Source: Timema cristinae (Eukaryota > Arthropoda > Insecta > Phasmatodea > Timematidae). Taken from it: a stretch of DNA of 64,000 bases. The stretch's first letter is position 1. Every line of letters begins with the position of its first letter. The position numbers and the translations under genes were made by a program. Below the pieces are notes generated by a model that did no database searches, was not told the DNA's origin, and saw only the letters and a program-made list of their open reading frames with translations. Positions 1 through 9,971 of the stretch are shown one piece after another. The DNA is taken from positions 22,765-86,764 of the forward strand of contig JBCFYV010000276.1 in NCBI GenBank assembly GCA_039000515.1, written 5' to 3'.

Positions 1-542
1 CTAGCGCCCAAGTTTGAAAATAAATTATATCAAAAAAATCAATCACAAGAAGGTATTAACCACTGATAAAAATTTTTTAAAAGATGTCTCCTGACCCCTT
101 CTCACAATAAAACCTAAGAAAGAACTTAACCATCCTCCCCAAAAATAAACTGTTACATAACTTAAGGGCAGCCCCTATTGGTGGAGAGATGTTATCATAA
201 TCTTAGTTTAATTTTGAAAGAATTAAGCCTCGACTAGATTTATCAATCAGTATAATATTATTCTAAAAAAGTAATTAATGGATTAAATGTATTTTTTATA
301 TCAGTGTATAGGGATATTACTTTTAGCTTAGTATCCTGACAATGGATCATACGACTGTACAGGAGGTGAAATTATCATAGTCCGTACAGTTGGCAACACT
401 GGTGATACATTAGCAAAACTCAAGGAGGAAGCTCAGCCATCGACCAAGGTCTTATCAACTGAGTTATTATTGCTATCGAGTCACTAGTTGACCTACAGAC
501 TACCTACTTTGTTTTATCGTTTATTTTAGTTTCGGGCGCTAG
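1..542. mobile_element. Possible MITE bounded by about 24-bp inverted repeats (left edge is the window edge)
   Basis: The window opens with CTAGCGCCCAAG followed by an A-rich stretch. The reverse complement of 519-542 opens with CTAGCGCCCGAA followed by a similar A-rich stretch (AAAATAAA). The ends therefore pair as imperfect inverted repeats over about 24 bases. No coding potential is visible between them. This is the layout of a non-autonomous DNA transposon, but the left flank is outside the window, so a target-site duplication cannot be tested and the family is unknown. Confidence 0.4.
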
Positions 543-929
543 CAATGTAAACATAGTGTTTGTGTTATGGTTCTGCTTGGTAGCATTAGAGTTGCGCTTC
601 TATACTATTCTTTTATCTATGGCCCTTCTGCTCAGCTGATGATGTAACTCGTCTTTGCATAGAGACCATAGTATAGTTTTTATAAATGATTTAGCATTGA
701 TGACAAATATATTGTAAGAAATGTCCTTACTTCTTAATGCCCTAGAAACAGACATGTAATAAATAAGAGCTGAAACATTAGTACATTATAGATACTAAAA
801 GAAAGTCGGGGAAAATTTGAAAAAAAGTTAAACCTGTAGTGCTTTTGAACTTATTGACTTTGTTGAGAGTCAAAAATACATCATTATTCTTTGTAAAAAA
901 AGTTATCAACAAAATGGAAACCAGGTTGA
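543..929. other. Non-coding stretch, nothing recognised
   Basis: AT-rich sequence with no open frame, repeat or RNA signal that I can support. Confidence 0.5.
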
Positions 930-1300
930 TGTACAATGACCACTTAAAATCATGAAATAAAGCAGAGGATAGTGATGGTAAAATTCAGTAATTTGTAAAC
1001 ACGCTTGACCAATATAGTTGGAATATTGATGACCTTGGAAAGCTGACAAAGAAAAACTGTGAGAATTCAACACACTCTTTTAATTATTAAATTAACATCA
1101 ATGACTTCCACGACTTCTTAAAAAAATCAACAACCGTGAGATTTCAAGATCTGTACGACAGGCAAAAAACATTATCAATACTGTTGCTGTTAGTTTTGCA
1201 GAGGCAGAAAGAGGGGTTTCTACTATTAGTATATATTTCAATAAAAGGAGCCACCTCACAGTTCAGAATGTCACAAATTTGACAATTAATGTGATTTGCC
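930..1300 (+). pseudogene. hAT transposase C-terminal (dimerisation) remnant
   Basis: From 1147 an open frame of about 50 codons reads through VAVSFAEAERGVST and on to an Asn-Lys-Arg-Ser-His-Leu segment. This matches the conserved end of hAT transposases (serine, then Glu-Arg-Gly-Phe-Ser, then Arg-x-x-Leu), the hAT dimerisation region. The frame has no in-frame start. It runs into a poly-C tract at 1299-1316, after which frames break. Weak matches to the preceding helical part lie in other frames from about 930. It is on the opposite strand to the dehydrogenase exons and is probably intronic or downstream of them. Known of the family: cut-and-paste DNA transposase. Inferred: a dead fragment. 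Confidence 0.6.
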
Positions 1301-1316
1301 CCCCCCCCCCCCCCCC
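1299..1316. repeat. Poly-C homopolymer
   Basis: An uninterrupted run of about 18 C interrupts the hAT remnant. Its true length is uncertain in any sequencing technology. Confidence 0.9.
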
Positions 1317-1419
1317 AACGAACTCCTTCAGTTCAAATGTGGCTGAGAATAAACCACACAGCAGATGACAACAGGGTGGAAAGCGGACAAAATAAACTGT
1401 ATGATGACAACCAATCAGC

Positions 1420-2107
1420 AATTTGGATTTTAAACAATTTCAATAAACCAAGATCTTAGTTTTTATTTTAGACTAGGAAAGGGCACTGCTAAGGCAAAAA
1501 AGAACCGGTTGCTATAATTTTTAAATCTTACTACTGGAAATATAAAACTATATGAGTAAAGAATGGAGAATTATTATATATGTAAAAAAAAGCAACTATG
1601 GACTCTTGACCAAGATTTAAATACATATTTTCTGGGGTAAAGATACACATACAAGCACTGAGCTAGCTCTGCCAGTCAATTGTTTAATTCCTTCTAACCT
1701 TACATGAGTATGTGAATGCATTAAGAATGTGCCAATGGTATTTTACTGTGGAATTATTAGACGGTATCAGTAACTTAACATAATGGAAGGAGATTTTAAG
1801 AAAATGGAATGACATTGATTTGGAGAGTAAGCTTGTTAAAGTACAACCAGTGATGCCAATATGATTTTGGTTGGAAGAACAGTAAAGAAAATTCAATTTT
1901 ATTTATTTGCGACCAATATTGATGAATTTTAATGTTTTATTTGTGTTATTGTATATGTATCGAAAGCGACAAATGCAGATAACACGACTTGATGTATGAA
2001 CATATTAAAATTGTTTTAGTAACTTTAGTAACTAACTTCTACGGTTGTTCCTATCAAAATCAACCTTTAGCTAAAGTGTTGTAAACACACAAACCTCGCT
2101 ATCTTAC
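1420..2107. other. Presumed intron of the dehydrogenase, nothing recognised
   Basis: This lies downstream (minus sense) of the donor that ends the 2253-2108 exon. I searched for the expected next exon (active-site Tyr-x-x-x-Lys and a following Leu-His-Pro-Gly) on the minus strand and did not find it, so it probably lies beyond the left edge of the window. Confidence 0.45.
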
Positions 2108-2253
2108 TTGAAGCTTGGTGAGTAATAAGTTGGTCAACAAGAAATGTCCAATATGGTTGACGCCCAGTTGCAGTTCAATACCATCTTGTGTCTTGGTGTA
2201 AGGACATCTCATCACACCAGCATTGTTTATCAAGATGTCTAGCTTGCTTTGTT
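2108..2253 (-). CDS. Retinol dehydrogenase-like SDR, third visible exon (NNAG motif)
   Basis: On the minus strand this 146-bp exon encodes 48 full codons after two bases that complete a split codon. It contains the SDR structural motif NNAG in an Ile-Leu-Ile-Asn-Asn-Ala-Gly-Val-Met context, followed by [15 protein letters not shown], highly typical of the RDH11/12/13/14 group. NNAG stabilises the central beta sheet of the NAD(P)-binding Rossmann fold in classical SDRs. The acceptor is TCTCTAG, and the donor is CAA followed by GTAAG. The phase fits the exon at 2469-2361 exactly across a 107-bp intron. The exon carrying the catalytic Tyr/Lys pair is not in the window. There are no frameshifts or stops, so the gene looks functional. 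Confidence 0.92.
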
Positions 2254-2360
2254 CTAGAGACAAACATACCTATTCAGTGGACAGTCGAGGGATTTTATAT
2301 TATTCATATACATACGAAAGGAAAATAGAAGCCTGTTTTTTCTCCTTGCCTTGTGATTAC

Positions 2361-2469
2361 CTTTTCCAAATTGTTTCACAAAGTTCCGTATGGAGCGTTG
2401 AGAGGCCAGATCACATTCTCTGCAGTATAGATACTTATTCTTTGTTTCAAGTACAATTTCTTCTCTTGC
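2361..2469 (-). CDS. Retinol dehydrogenase-like SDR, second visible exon
   Basis: A 109-bp minus-strand exon encoding 36 codons plus one base. It continues the preceding exon (ending Cys-Glu-Lys) with Ala-Arg-Glu-Glu-Ile and then CRECDLAS followed by Ser-Ile-Arg-Asn-Phe. This is the segment in which RDH-type SDRs carry the LDLAS..SIR signature; the Asp contributes to the adenine-binding pocket. The acceptor is TTTTTAG and the donor is AAAAG followed by GTAATC. Codon phases on both sides match the neighbouring exons, which makes the assignment strong although the exon is too short to stand out by itself. The usual Leu of LDLAS is Cys here, which is conservative enough not to suggest decay. Confidence 0.92.
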
Positions 2470-3007
2470 CTAAAAATAATAACGTAGATTTTACATTTAT
2501 ATTCAACTTAGACACCATCTGAACACAAAAACTGAATGTCAGCAAACCAATGCTATTTCGGCCAAATTTGAGTTTACACATCTCATCACCCCCACTCGTT
2601 CTTTAAGTAAGATTAAATGAAGTTAAGGACAGGATAATTTTAAGTAACTGCACTATTTTTTACTTGTATAATGTGAAAACCAAAATGGAAATGTGTCAAA
2701 CCAACAGTAGTGGCCATGCTCAGAGCAAAGATGATCTGTCGGTAAAATATATTTGATGTAGAATTTGAAAGTACTATCTCAAGGTCTTTTAATGTCAAAT
2801 CTCAGAACTTCCTTCTTTGTCAGCTATTTTCATGTTTTTAAACTACCAGTACTGGAAGTTCGAGACAGCTACCAATTTCAAAGTTTCAGTTGTAAATACT
2901 TTTGAAAAGCCACAAATGAAGTATCAAATCTATAATTGTTTTGAACCTAATGAGGTTACAAATATATACTTGCTTTAAATTAGTAGTAGTAGTAGTATTA
3001 GTAGTAG
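2470..3007. other. Intron sequence left of the LTR element, ending in a TAG/GTA microsatellite
   Basis: This is the minus-strand intron just upstream of the second visible exon. It has no coding signal. From about 2982 to 3010 it becomes a TAG-type trinucleotide repeat that served as insertion target for the LTR element; the same repeat continues on the far side at 9252. Confidence 0.6.
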
Positions 3008-3011
3008 CAGT
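3008..3011. repeat. Target-site duplication CAGT, left copy
   Basis: CAGT directly precedes the TG at the left LTR start and recurs at 9252-9255 directly after the CA ending the right LTR. A 4-bp duplication fits Ty3/Gypsy integration. Because the target is a TAG repeat, chance agreement is possible. Confidence 0.65.
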
Positions 3012-3812
3012 TGTAATGATATCGATTTTCCTGGCTTTATTAATATTTGAGATCATATTTCCTTTTTTCAGTTGACTTGATTTAAACTTATCTTTTCTAA
3101 GAAACGGCCATGTTTCTTTTTTTAATTTCATTTAGCTGCACGTGTCAAGGGTATGGTCTGAATTCCGGGTAATATTGCGCAGTGAAATAATAGCAGGTGC
3201 ATAGTGACGCCAAGCCAGATTTAGTTTCGCGCTCATAGATAATTTCCCTATTGGTCGATGGAAAGAAATTCGAGAGTATCTTTTTCTACGGGGTTCACAA
3301 TCAACAAGGCAGAAAGACGCTTGGCTTGCTGACGCCAGTTGAGACTGACTACTCGTCTTAGGTAGTTGAGAGTGATTCCTCGTCTTAGGTAGTTGAGAGT
3401 GACTCCTCATCTTATGTAGTTGATGGATGTGTGCAGAGATGTAATAACATATAGGCATTGCCTAACTAGAGTATCATAATGAATACAAATATTCTACAGT
3501 TGATAAAATAACGTGCAAATAAAACTTAACATATAAAGTACGAGGAAGTCTTAATATTCAAAAATATCACCCAATCACATAATCTTAGAAAGTATAATAT
3601 ATAATTGTTGCAAATGGAGTACAACGTGGAGGTTTTATAAGAAATGGCACGACAAGAAGATATAATTGTATTCGTTACAATTGACATACAACGCGGGGCT
3701 CGACAACTAGACTAGATTGTATATGTTACAATTGGCGCTCAACAAGGGGCATGAAGAGGAAATCTTTATAATTGGCGTCCAACTGAGGGGCAAGTCACGA
3801 GAAGTTTCAAAC
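3012..3812 (+). repeat. Left LTR of the gag-only element
   Basis: It begins TGTAATGATATCG and matches 8453 onward with a constant offset of 5441. Identity is clear to about 3791; beyond that the two copies differ, so the exact 3' end is uncertain (candidate CA ends at 3730 and about 3812). It contains three 27-bp tandem units at about 3343-3425, an AATAAA polyadenylation signal at 3518-3523, and three primer-binding-site-like motifs at 3682, 3733 and 3773. Confidence 0.85.
3733..3750 (+). other. Candidate tRNA-Lys-type primer binding site (one of three similar motifs)
   Basis: TGGCGCTCAACAAGGGGC resembles the Lys-type primer binding site TGGCGCCCAACGTGGGGC, with four mismatches. It lies two bases after a CA that could end the LTR at 3730. 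Similar motifs at 3682-3699 and about 3773-3791 compete for the role, and the duplication of this segment next to the right LTR argues that at least part of the array belongs to the LTR itself. Confidence 0.5.
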
Positions 3813-4294
3813 AGTGACCAAATCGAGGCTTGAACCAACGACACGAGATAAGAAGACGATGCGCTCTACAGACTGAGATACCGACAACTACAGCGACAGG
3901 ACAACACGAGGCGAGAACCAAGGACAAACTAGACAACATGACCACTAGAACAGATGCTACTTCAAGGGGACAAGAACGACCAAGGGTCCGGGATTCACTT
4001 CCAACTGGCGAGCGAGCTGCAAGGAGGAAACATCTAGCAGTTCAAGGACGTGGTGGACAAGGAATGTGAACAGCTGACAGAAGCGGGAGAACAACTGATA
4101 AACAAACTACGCGACAAAGCTGGAGACCACACGGCAACAAGGGACTACAAGACAACAAAATTTATAAATCACAGATAAGCCATCAACATTAAAAATTAAT
4201 ATTATTATTAAGAACACAGCAACATTTTGCATGAAATAAAAAACAACCTAACATTAATATTTTGTAAACACTGGGGAAATTATTTTATTTTAAA

Positions 4295-6228
4295 ATGGCA
4301 GAAGTAAATAGAGAAATGTTACTAGGCAGTGACAATGACAATGGTTCAAATGACTCAGACTTTGATGAAAGGCCACATAACCAATTAGGGTTAGATGAAA
4401 TGAATAAACTTGAAACAAGCACAGAGTCAGATGAAATAACAGGCTATGATCAAGTAGCAGCAGGCATAGAAAATAATCAAAGTGCTTTTCAAAATCATGT
4501 GGAAAAAATGTCTTGCCCACTGAAAATGATATTGCACCAGATATAGGTCAGAAAGAAATTGTTAATCAAGAAAAAAGGGAGGATATGATAATGATAGAAA
4601 GTCTAGGAGTAAATAGTGAAGGAAAGGAAATAGTAACAAATCAAATGGTAGCAGATCCTATAAAAGACTTTCATGAAATCATGAGCATTTTGTTGGCAGA
4701 AATTAGAGAGAGCAGTAACAAAACTAATCAAAAAATAGAAGCAATTAGTCTAAGTCTAGGGCAGGAGATTAAAGAAATCAAAAGAGATTTAAAAATAGAA
4801 ATGGAAGCAAATAAAAATTTTCTATGTGAGCAAATTGAGCAAAGTAGACAGATTTGCGAGAAAAGATTTGGGGAGTAGACTTAAAAATTGACCAGCTAGA
4901 AAAAACTAATAAAGAATTTACTATTCAATTTAGTCAATTTGGAAAAGATTTAGTAACATTGGGTGAGAAACAAGTTAATTTAGAGGATGGACAGGAGAAG
5001 TTGAGAGAAAATTATTTAGAGCTCGCAAAAGAAATAAACATAAACAAAAGTAAAATTGATGATGTTGAAAAAGATTTTAATTGGAAATTAAAAGGTGTAG
5101 AGAATCAAATAGTAAATTTGGATCTTCAGGTCAGTCAGGCAAAAACAACTGTAGAAATAGTACAGTCAGTTTTAGAAAGTGAGGTCAATAAGAACTTAAT
5201 TTCAACTCAGATAAGTGAGGTCGTAATGAAAGAATGTAAACAAACCGGGGAGAACAATAAAGGATTAATTAGGGAGAATAGTGAGTCAGTAGGAAAATTG
5301 AATAGAAGAATTAACAAATTAGCTGAAGAATTTAAACAAACCAAAAATGTTGGGGAAGTTGTAAGTAGTGTATGTAACCACTCTAACATATCCAAGGGTT
5401 TAAATGAGGTGACAATATCTCTTATTCTAAAGTACAGGGGACGAAAGGGCAATGTGTCAGCAGTTCAGTACCTTCAAATAATTGAACGAGTAATAAAAAG
5501 GGGACATTTTAGTGAACAGAATAAAATAGAAATATGGATGTCTAATTTGGAAGGAGAAGCTAGGGTATGGGCTGATAACTTAGATCAGTGGGAAACCTAC
5601 CAACAAGCTAAGAAACTTTTTTTAGAAAAGTACTGGTCACAAGCGATGCAAGATGACTTTCTGCAACTTATTTTTAATGGACGGTATGATCCTAGAAATG
5701 GCACGATGAGTGAATATCTTCATAAGTTCATTACTCAGGCAAGATATTTGAGATATCCAATAGAAGAGCATAGGTTGATAGGACACTTAACTCATCATTT
5801 CCTATCCCAGTTCAAGATGTATTGATAGGTACCAACATGATGAACCTAAAGGAAATGGAAAGAATATTAGTAGCGTTTGATGATAGGAGAAATCGAAATA
5901 AAGAGTGGGAAAGTAAAAGTAGCCCACCAAGGGAACAATTTGATAGGTACAGACAGGAACAGATTCCACATAACGATGGGAACAGAGAGAGGAACAGTAG
6001 GCCTAATAGACCCCCTCCTTTTGACTCTCAAGGTCAGGGACAAAGACAGTTTTTCCCCATCAACAATGGAAGAGAGAAGGGAATCAAAGACCTCCTAACC
6101 CTACAAATCCAAATCGGTCAAACAACAATAATGTAGGTCAAACTAATGTAACAACTGCACAAGTTCATCAACCAGCAGGTTTAAATCGGTTACAGTCATT
6201 ACCAGGGATAGCAGGTCAGGAAAACTGA
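4295..6228 (+). pseudogene. gag of the LTR element, broken by about four frameshifts
   Basis: Gag forms the capsid of the virus-like particle. The ATG at 4295 has an AAAATGG context. The reading continues in successive frames 4295-4546, 4513-4878, 4854-5825, 5822-6080 and about 6075-6228, with shifts near 4503 (A6 run), 4868 (T/G runs), 5800 and 6075. The first half is acidic and then heptad-rich, so it is probably coiled coil. Around 5560-5660 there is a Retrotrans_gag-type signature: Gly-Glu-Ala-Arg-x-Trp, then Trp-x-Thr-Tyr, Phe-Leu-Glu-Lys-Tyr. The C-terminus is Arg/Asn/Pro/Gln-rich, and no CCHC zinc knuckle is seen. Natural length would be about 640 residues. The shifts are either real decay or assembly errors, but the LTRs show no indel difference. 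Confidence 0.8.
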
Positions 6229-6360
6229 TTGCCCAATCACGTGATAGTCCGTACGTGGGAGGGTATTGGCAAGGAAATCGGACCATTGAACAGGTTAATC
6301 ATTTGAAATTTGTGTCACAAAATATTATTTTACATGGTAAGTAGGAGGAAGTTTTTCAAT

Positions 6361-6370
6361 GAGGGGAAGT
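6361..6370 (+). other. Internal polypurine tract identical in core to the 3' tract
   Basis: GAGGGGAAGT at 6361 shares AGGGGAAGT with the tract at 8442-8450. It could be a second plus-strand priming site, as known for some retroelements with a central polypurine tract, or a relic of rearrangement. Confidence 0.35.
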
Positions 6371-7562
6371 TAAGGTTAGAACTTCTGTTTTGTCTTATTG
6401 TGTCAGAAAGTATTGTTATAAATTCATTGTAATTAACATGAATGATACAAGTGGTCTTTCACAAGTGAAATGATGTTTCATGAAACTGCTGTCATTGATC
6501 AGTTAGGATGTATGATATTTGGATAGGACACAATAAAGGGTTAATCTGTTGTAAAATGTACTATATTATATAAGAATATCTAAAACTGTTAAGTTCAAAT
6601 TAAATAAATGTTGTATATAAAAATGTTAATGAGTAAAAACAATACTTATGAGAAAAGTATAAATATTAGATTGGGAAAATCATCTGTTTTGTTATTTGAT
6701 CAGAGACATTTTATTGTGAAATAGGTAGAATGAAGATTCTATGTTGATTAAGTTTTCAAACACTAAAAATAGATGTGTATTGATTCCATAAGGAATAATA
6801 TAGACTTGGAGTCTAAAAATGAATTAGAAATATCCAGGTACCAGGGTTTGAGTTTTGAAAGATGTCAACTTCATGTTTTCATAAGTTTGAGAAATTGAAA
6901 AGTAAACAGTGATTTTCAATAGATAAAAAAATGTAACTATATCAACTAAAGTAAAAGATAATTTCATACTTTAAAATAAATTTCAATGTGAAGAGTTTTA
7001 TGTTTTGACTTAAAGGCTTAATCATAGATATAATAACAAAAATAGATAGTTGTGAAATACAAAAGTTTGTAGAAGCAAGAGAGTTGGTTGATAAACAAGG
7101 AAGCGGTTGTTTTCTTTTAATATGTGAAGTTTAGATGTTGAAGCAAACAGTGGCTTAAGATGACATGAGTAATGAGTTTTGCATGATGATGCACATTTAA
7201 GAATTGGTGAGATTATAGGGAGATATTTGGGTTGAAATGACAACCAATTGAAGTTTAAGGTGTTATGAAGGAGATTTTGGAGATAAAGATATGAGGTTAT
7301 GAGTTCTGCGAGGAGATATTTAGTTGAGAACAATAATTTCAAAGGAAATTAGTTCTCAAGCAATCAATGTGTAATTAATAAAGGGTAGAGTGGAGTCAAA
7401 AGGCATTTAAGCGATACAGGAAGGCTTAACATGTTTAAGGTGTGGCGAAAAGTACAGTTAACAACCAACTAATTTATTGTGAGTAAAAAACCAAAATAAT
7501 GAATGACTATCAATATTGTATTTATGTGCAAAGAGTAATCAAACTAAACATTCACAGTAGAA

Positions 7563-7755
7563 TTAAATTGAAAGTTTAAATTTTAATTTAAAGTTGTATT
7601 AAAATGTATGTTTATGTAATTGAAGCAACAATGTTTAAACTTAAAGAAATATGTAGAATCAAATTGAAAGTTGAAATCTTGATTTAAAGTTGTATTAAAA
7701 TGTATGTTTATGTAATTGAAGCAATGATGTTTAAACTTAAAGAAAGATGTAAAAT
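7563..7755. repeat. 96-bp direct tandem duplication inside the LTR element
   Basis: The block around AAAGTTGTATTAAAATG at 7590 recurs at 7686, with near identity over roughly 95 bp, including the flanking TTGAAAGTT and GTTTAAACTTAAAGAAA parts. No coding role is visible. Confidence 0.8.
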
Positions 7756-8441
7756 CACATTGAAGTTGACAAATGCAAAATGATAAATTCAAACTTCCAG
7801 TTATCAATATAAGTAGAGGTGGAAACAAATCAACGATAAGAAAACAATGGTACACATGCTATGTAATATCAGAATGTCTGATTTAATACCAACAGTGATT
7901 GAGTAGTTTGTAAATGAGTTGAAAATATCAGGGTATAGGGATGATAATATTGAGGTGAGGTAATCACACCACAAATAACAAGTGATTTGTAATCAAGTAA
8001 CAAAGACAAGTTTTAAGTGATAGTTAGTTTCTTTCAGTCTTTACAGATGTAAAGTGTTCTACGTTCATTAAGTGATAGTTTTTAAGAACAAATGAACTTT
8101 TGAGAAAAAGAAATTTGTGTAAAATATATGGACAGTTTCAGTATTGCAATGTAAAAAGATATATATAAATATCTATATTCAAGAGTTATTTTGTGACAAG
8201 ACAAAAAGAAAAACATTATATGATGTAACTCTACTATGCAACAAGAGCATATATAAATAATTGTAACTTTTGAGTTCAAAACTCCTCTTAACATAATAAT
8301 GCTATTTTATTGGTAAATTAAGTATGACTTGGATACATTTCAAGATTCATGTTTAGTAAGTAAGAGTGGTAATTTAAGATGTAAGTGAAGATTGTATTGC
8401 TTGCTGTCGAAGATCATTGCATTTCTATTCATCCAGCAACC

Positions 8442-8450
8442 AGGGGAAGT
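8442..8450 (+). other. 3' polypurine tract
   Basis: AGGGGAAGT lies two bases before the right LTR start at 8453, the expected place for the plus-strand primer of reverse transcription. Confidence 0.7.
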
Positions 8451-8452
8451 AC

Positions 8453-9251
8453 TGTAATGATATCGATTTTCCTGGCTTTATTAATATTTGAGATCATATT
8501 TCCTTTTTTCAGTTGACTTGATTTAAACTTATCTTTTCTAAGAAACGGCCATGTTTCTTTTTTTAATTTCATTTAGCTGCACGTGTCAAGGGTATGGTCT
8601 GAATTCCGGGTAATATTGCGCAGTGAAATAATAGCAGGTGCATAGTGACGCCAAGCCAGATTTAGTTTCGCGCTCATAGATAATTTCCCTATTGGTCGAT
8701 GGAAAGAAATTCGAGAGTATCTTTTTCTACGGGGTTCACAATCAACAAGGCAGAAAGACGCTTGGCTTGCTGACGCCAGTTGAGACTGACTACTCGTCTT
8801 AGGTAGTTGAGAGTGATTCCTCGTCTTAGGTAGTTGAGAGTGACTCCTCATCTTATGTAGTTGATGGATGTGTGCAGAGATGTAATAACATATAGGCATT
8901 GCCTAACTAGAGTATCATAATGAATACAAATATTCTACAGTTGATAAAATAACGTGCAAATAAAACTTAACATATAAAGTACGAGGAAGTCTTAATATTC
9001 AAAAATATCACCCAATCACATAATCTTAGAAAGTATAATATATAATTGTTGCAAATGGAGTACAACGTGGAGGTTTTATAAGAAATGGCACAACAAGAAG
9101 ATATAATTGTATTTGTTACAATTGACATACAACGCGGGGCTCGACAACTAGACTAGATTGTATATGTTACAATTGGCGCTCAACGAGGGGCATGAAGAGG
9201 AAATCTTTATAATTGGCGCTCAACGAGGGGCAGGAAGAAGAAATCTTTACA
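8453..9251 (+). repeat. Right LTR of the gag-only element
   Basis: A 799-bp copy of the left LTR starting TGTAATGATATCG and ending CTTTACA before the CAGT duplication. Its last 80 bp are two 40-bp tandem units, each beginning ATTGGCGCTCAACGAGGGGC. It has about three substitutions and no indels against the left LTR up to 9232. Confidence 0.88.
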
Positions 9252-9346
9252 CAGTAGTAGTAGCAGTAGTAGTACTAGTAATATTAGTAGTACTAGTAAT
9301 ATTAGTAGTACTAGTAGTACTACTAGTAGTAATAGTAATCGTAGTT
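9252..9346. repeat. AGT/ACT trinucleotide microsatellite (target DNA of the LTR insertion)
   Basis: Impure AGT/ACT repeats with TAAT interruptions. They include the right CAGT target duplication at 9252-9255. The long valine-rich reading frame across this stretch is a by-product of the repeat. Confidence 0.9.
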
Positions 9347-9359
9347 TTTTTGTATCAAG

Positions 9360-9779
9360 AGTACATATTTTTGATCAGTAAAGATGGCCCAGCTAAGCAC
9401 AATGTGCTTGCCAGCTGGTGTCTCACCATAAATGTCGTACTTACAAATAACATTATTCTAATACTTAATTTAGTTCCTTAAATATATTACATTTTATATT
9501 CTATTTAATATTCAAAAACCAGTCTCGAGTCCATTTCATAACTTATTAATTTTGTCATATTAGTCAATCTAGTATTATTATTTCATTAAGTCTGTGAGCT
9601 AGTTAGCCATTTTTTATTTCTCTTTTTACATTTGATATTTTATCTATTCCCAAAAGGGTATCCAGTATCATGTTAAAAAGTGTTGGTATTATTATTTTAA
9701 TGTGTTGTTTTCAGTATTTATTTATGTATAAAGGTATTGTGTACTGTCGTTTTCTATTGTTGTGAGGAATAGTCTCAGG
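9360..9779. other. Intron sequence, nothing recognised
   Basis: AT-rich, with no frame or repeat that I can support. Confidence 0.45.
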
Positions 9780-9971
9780 TTAGATAGGTCTAGGACTACA
9801 TATTGGAGGTTGAGGGATTGGATCATTTATTCTGGGCTCTGGATTATGAAAGGATGCAGGTGGATTCAATGACTTCCTTAATCCTTTCCTATTCCTTCTA
9901 ATTTCCCTACCATCACTTTGTTTTACAATAAAAGATCTGGGTGTGAAGTGTTTGTTTACTATTCGACCTGG
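9780..9971 (-). pseudogene. C-terminal tail of a Ty3/Gypsy pol (integrase end), remnant
   Basis: An uninterrupted 63-codon minus-strand frame closed by TAA at 9782-9780. It contains GRIVNKHFTPRSFIV and then DGREIRRNRKGLRKSL. The Pro-Arg-Ser-x-Ile-Val followed by Asp-Gly-Arg-x-x-Arg-Arg-Asn-Arg-x-x-Leu-Arg pattern is the end of K02A2.6-like Gypsy polyproteins in animals, after the integrase core. There is no start codon. Upstream sequence (about 9972-10080) may be more of the same domain but frames are broken. It is on the opposite strand to the gag-only element and shares no LTR with it, so it is a separate, older insertion. Confidence 0.65.

Larger units (their letters stand above)
6229..8441 (+). 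other. Internal non-coding part of the LTR element, no pol
   Basis: About 2.2 kb of AT-rich DNA between the gag stop and the right polypurine tract. I looked for the DTG protease, YxDD, RNase H and zinc-finger/DDE integrase signatures in six frames and found none. It contains a duplicated polypurine tract at 6361-6370 and a 96-bp tandem duplication at about 7563-7755. Confidence 0.6.
3012..9251 (+). mobile_element. Gag-only LTR retrotransposon (Ty3/Gypsy-type), complete from LTR to LTR
   Basis: A 6.24-kb element inserted antisense in the dehydrogenase intron. It has two near-identical LTRs (3012 to about 3791-3812, and 8453-9251), a gag region at 4295-6228, about 2.2 kb of AT-rich sequence with no readable pol or env, and a polypurine tract AGGGGAAGT just before the right LTR. 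Primer-binding-site-like motifs sit at the LTR/internal boundary. Over about 760 aligned LTR bases I see three substitutions and no indels, so the insertion is recent. No protease, reverse transcriptase or integrase motif is visible in any frame, so mobilisation must have depended on enzymes of another element (inference). Confidence 0.85.

Noticed and set aside
3132..3458. A 108-codon minus-strand frame, repeated identically at 8573-8899
   Set aside because: It is duplicated only because it lies in both LTRs; its repeated Ser-Gln-Leu-Pro-Lys-Thr comes from 27-bp tandem units, and no function is implied.
5400..6228. A zinc knuckle in gag
   Set aside because: No C-x2-C-x4-H-x4-C spacing was found in any of the frames covering the gag C-terminus.
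7022..7342. A 106-codon minus-strand frame inside the LTR element as possible env or antisense gene
   Set aside because: Low-complexity Leu/Phe/Tyr content from AT-rich DNA, with no signal, fusion or transmembrane organisation of an envelope protein.
9158..9481. A valine-rich, membrane-like 107-codon frame
   Set aside because: Produced by the AGT/GTA microsatellite at 9252-9346.
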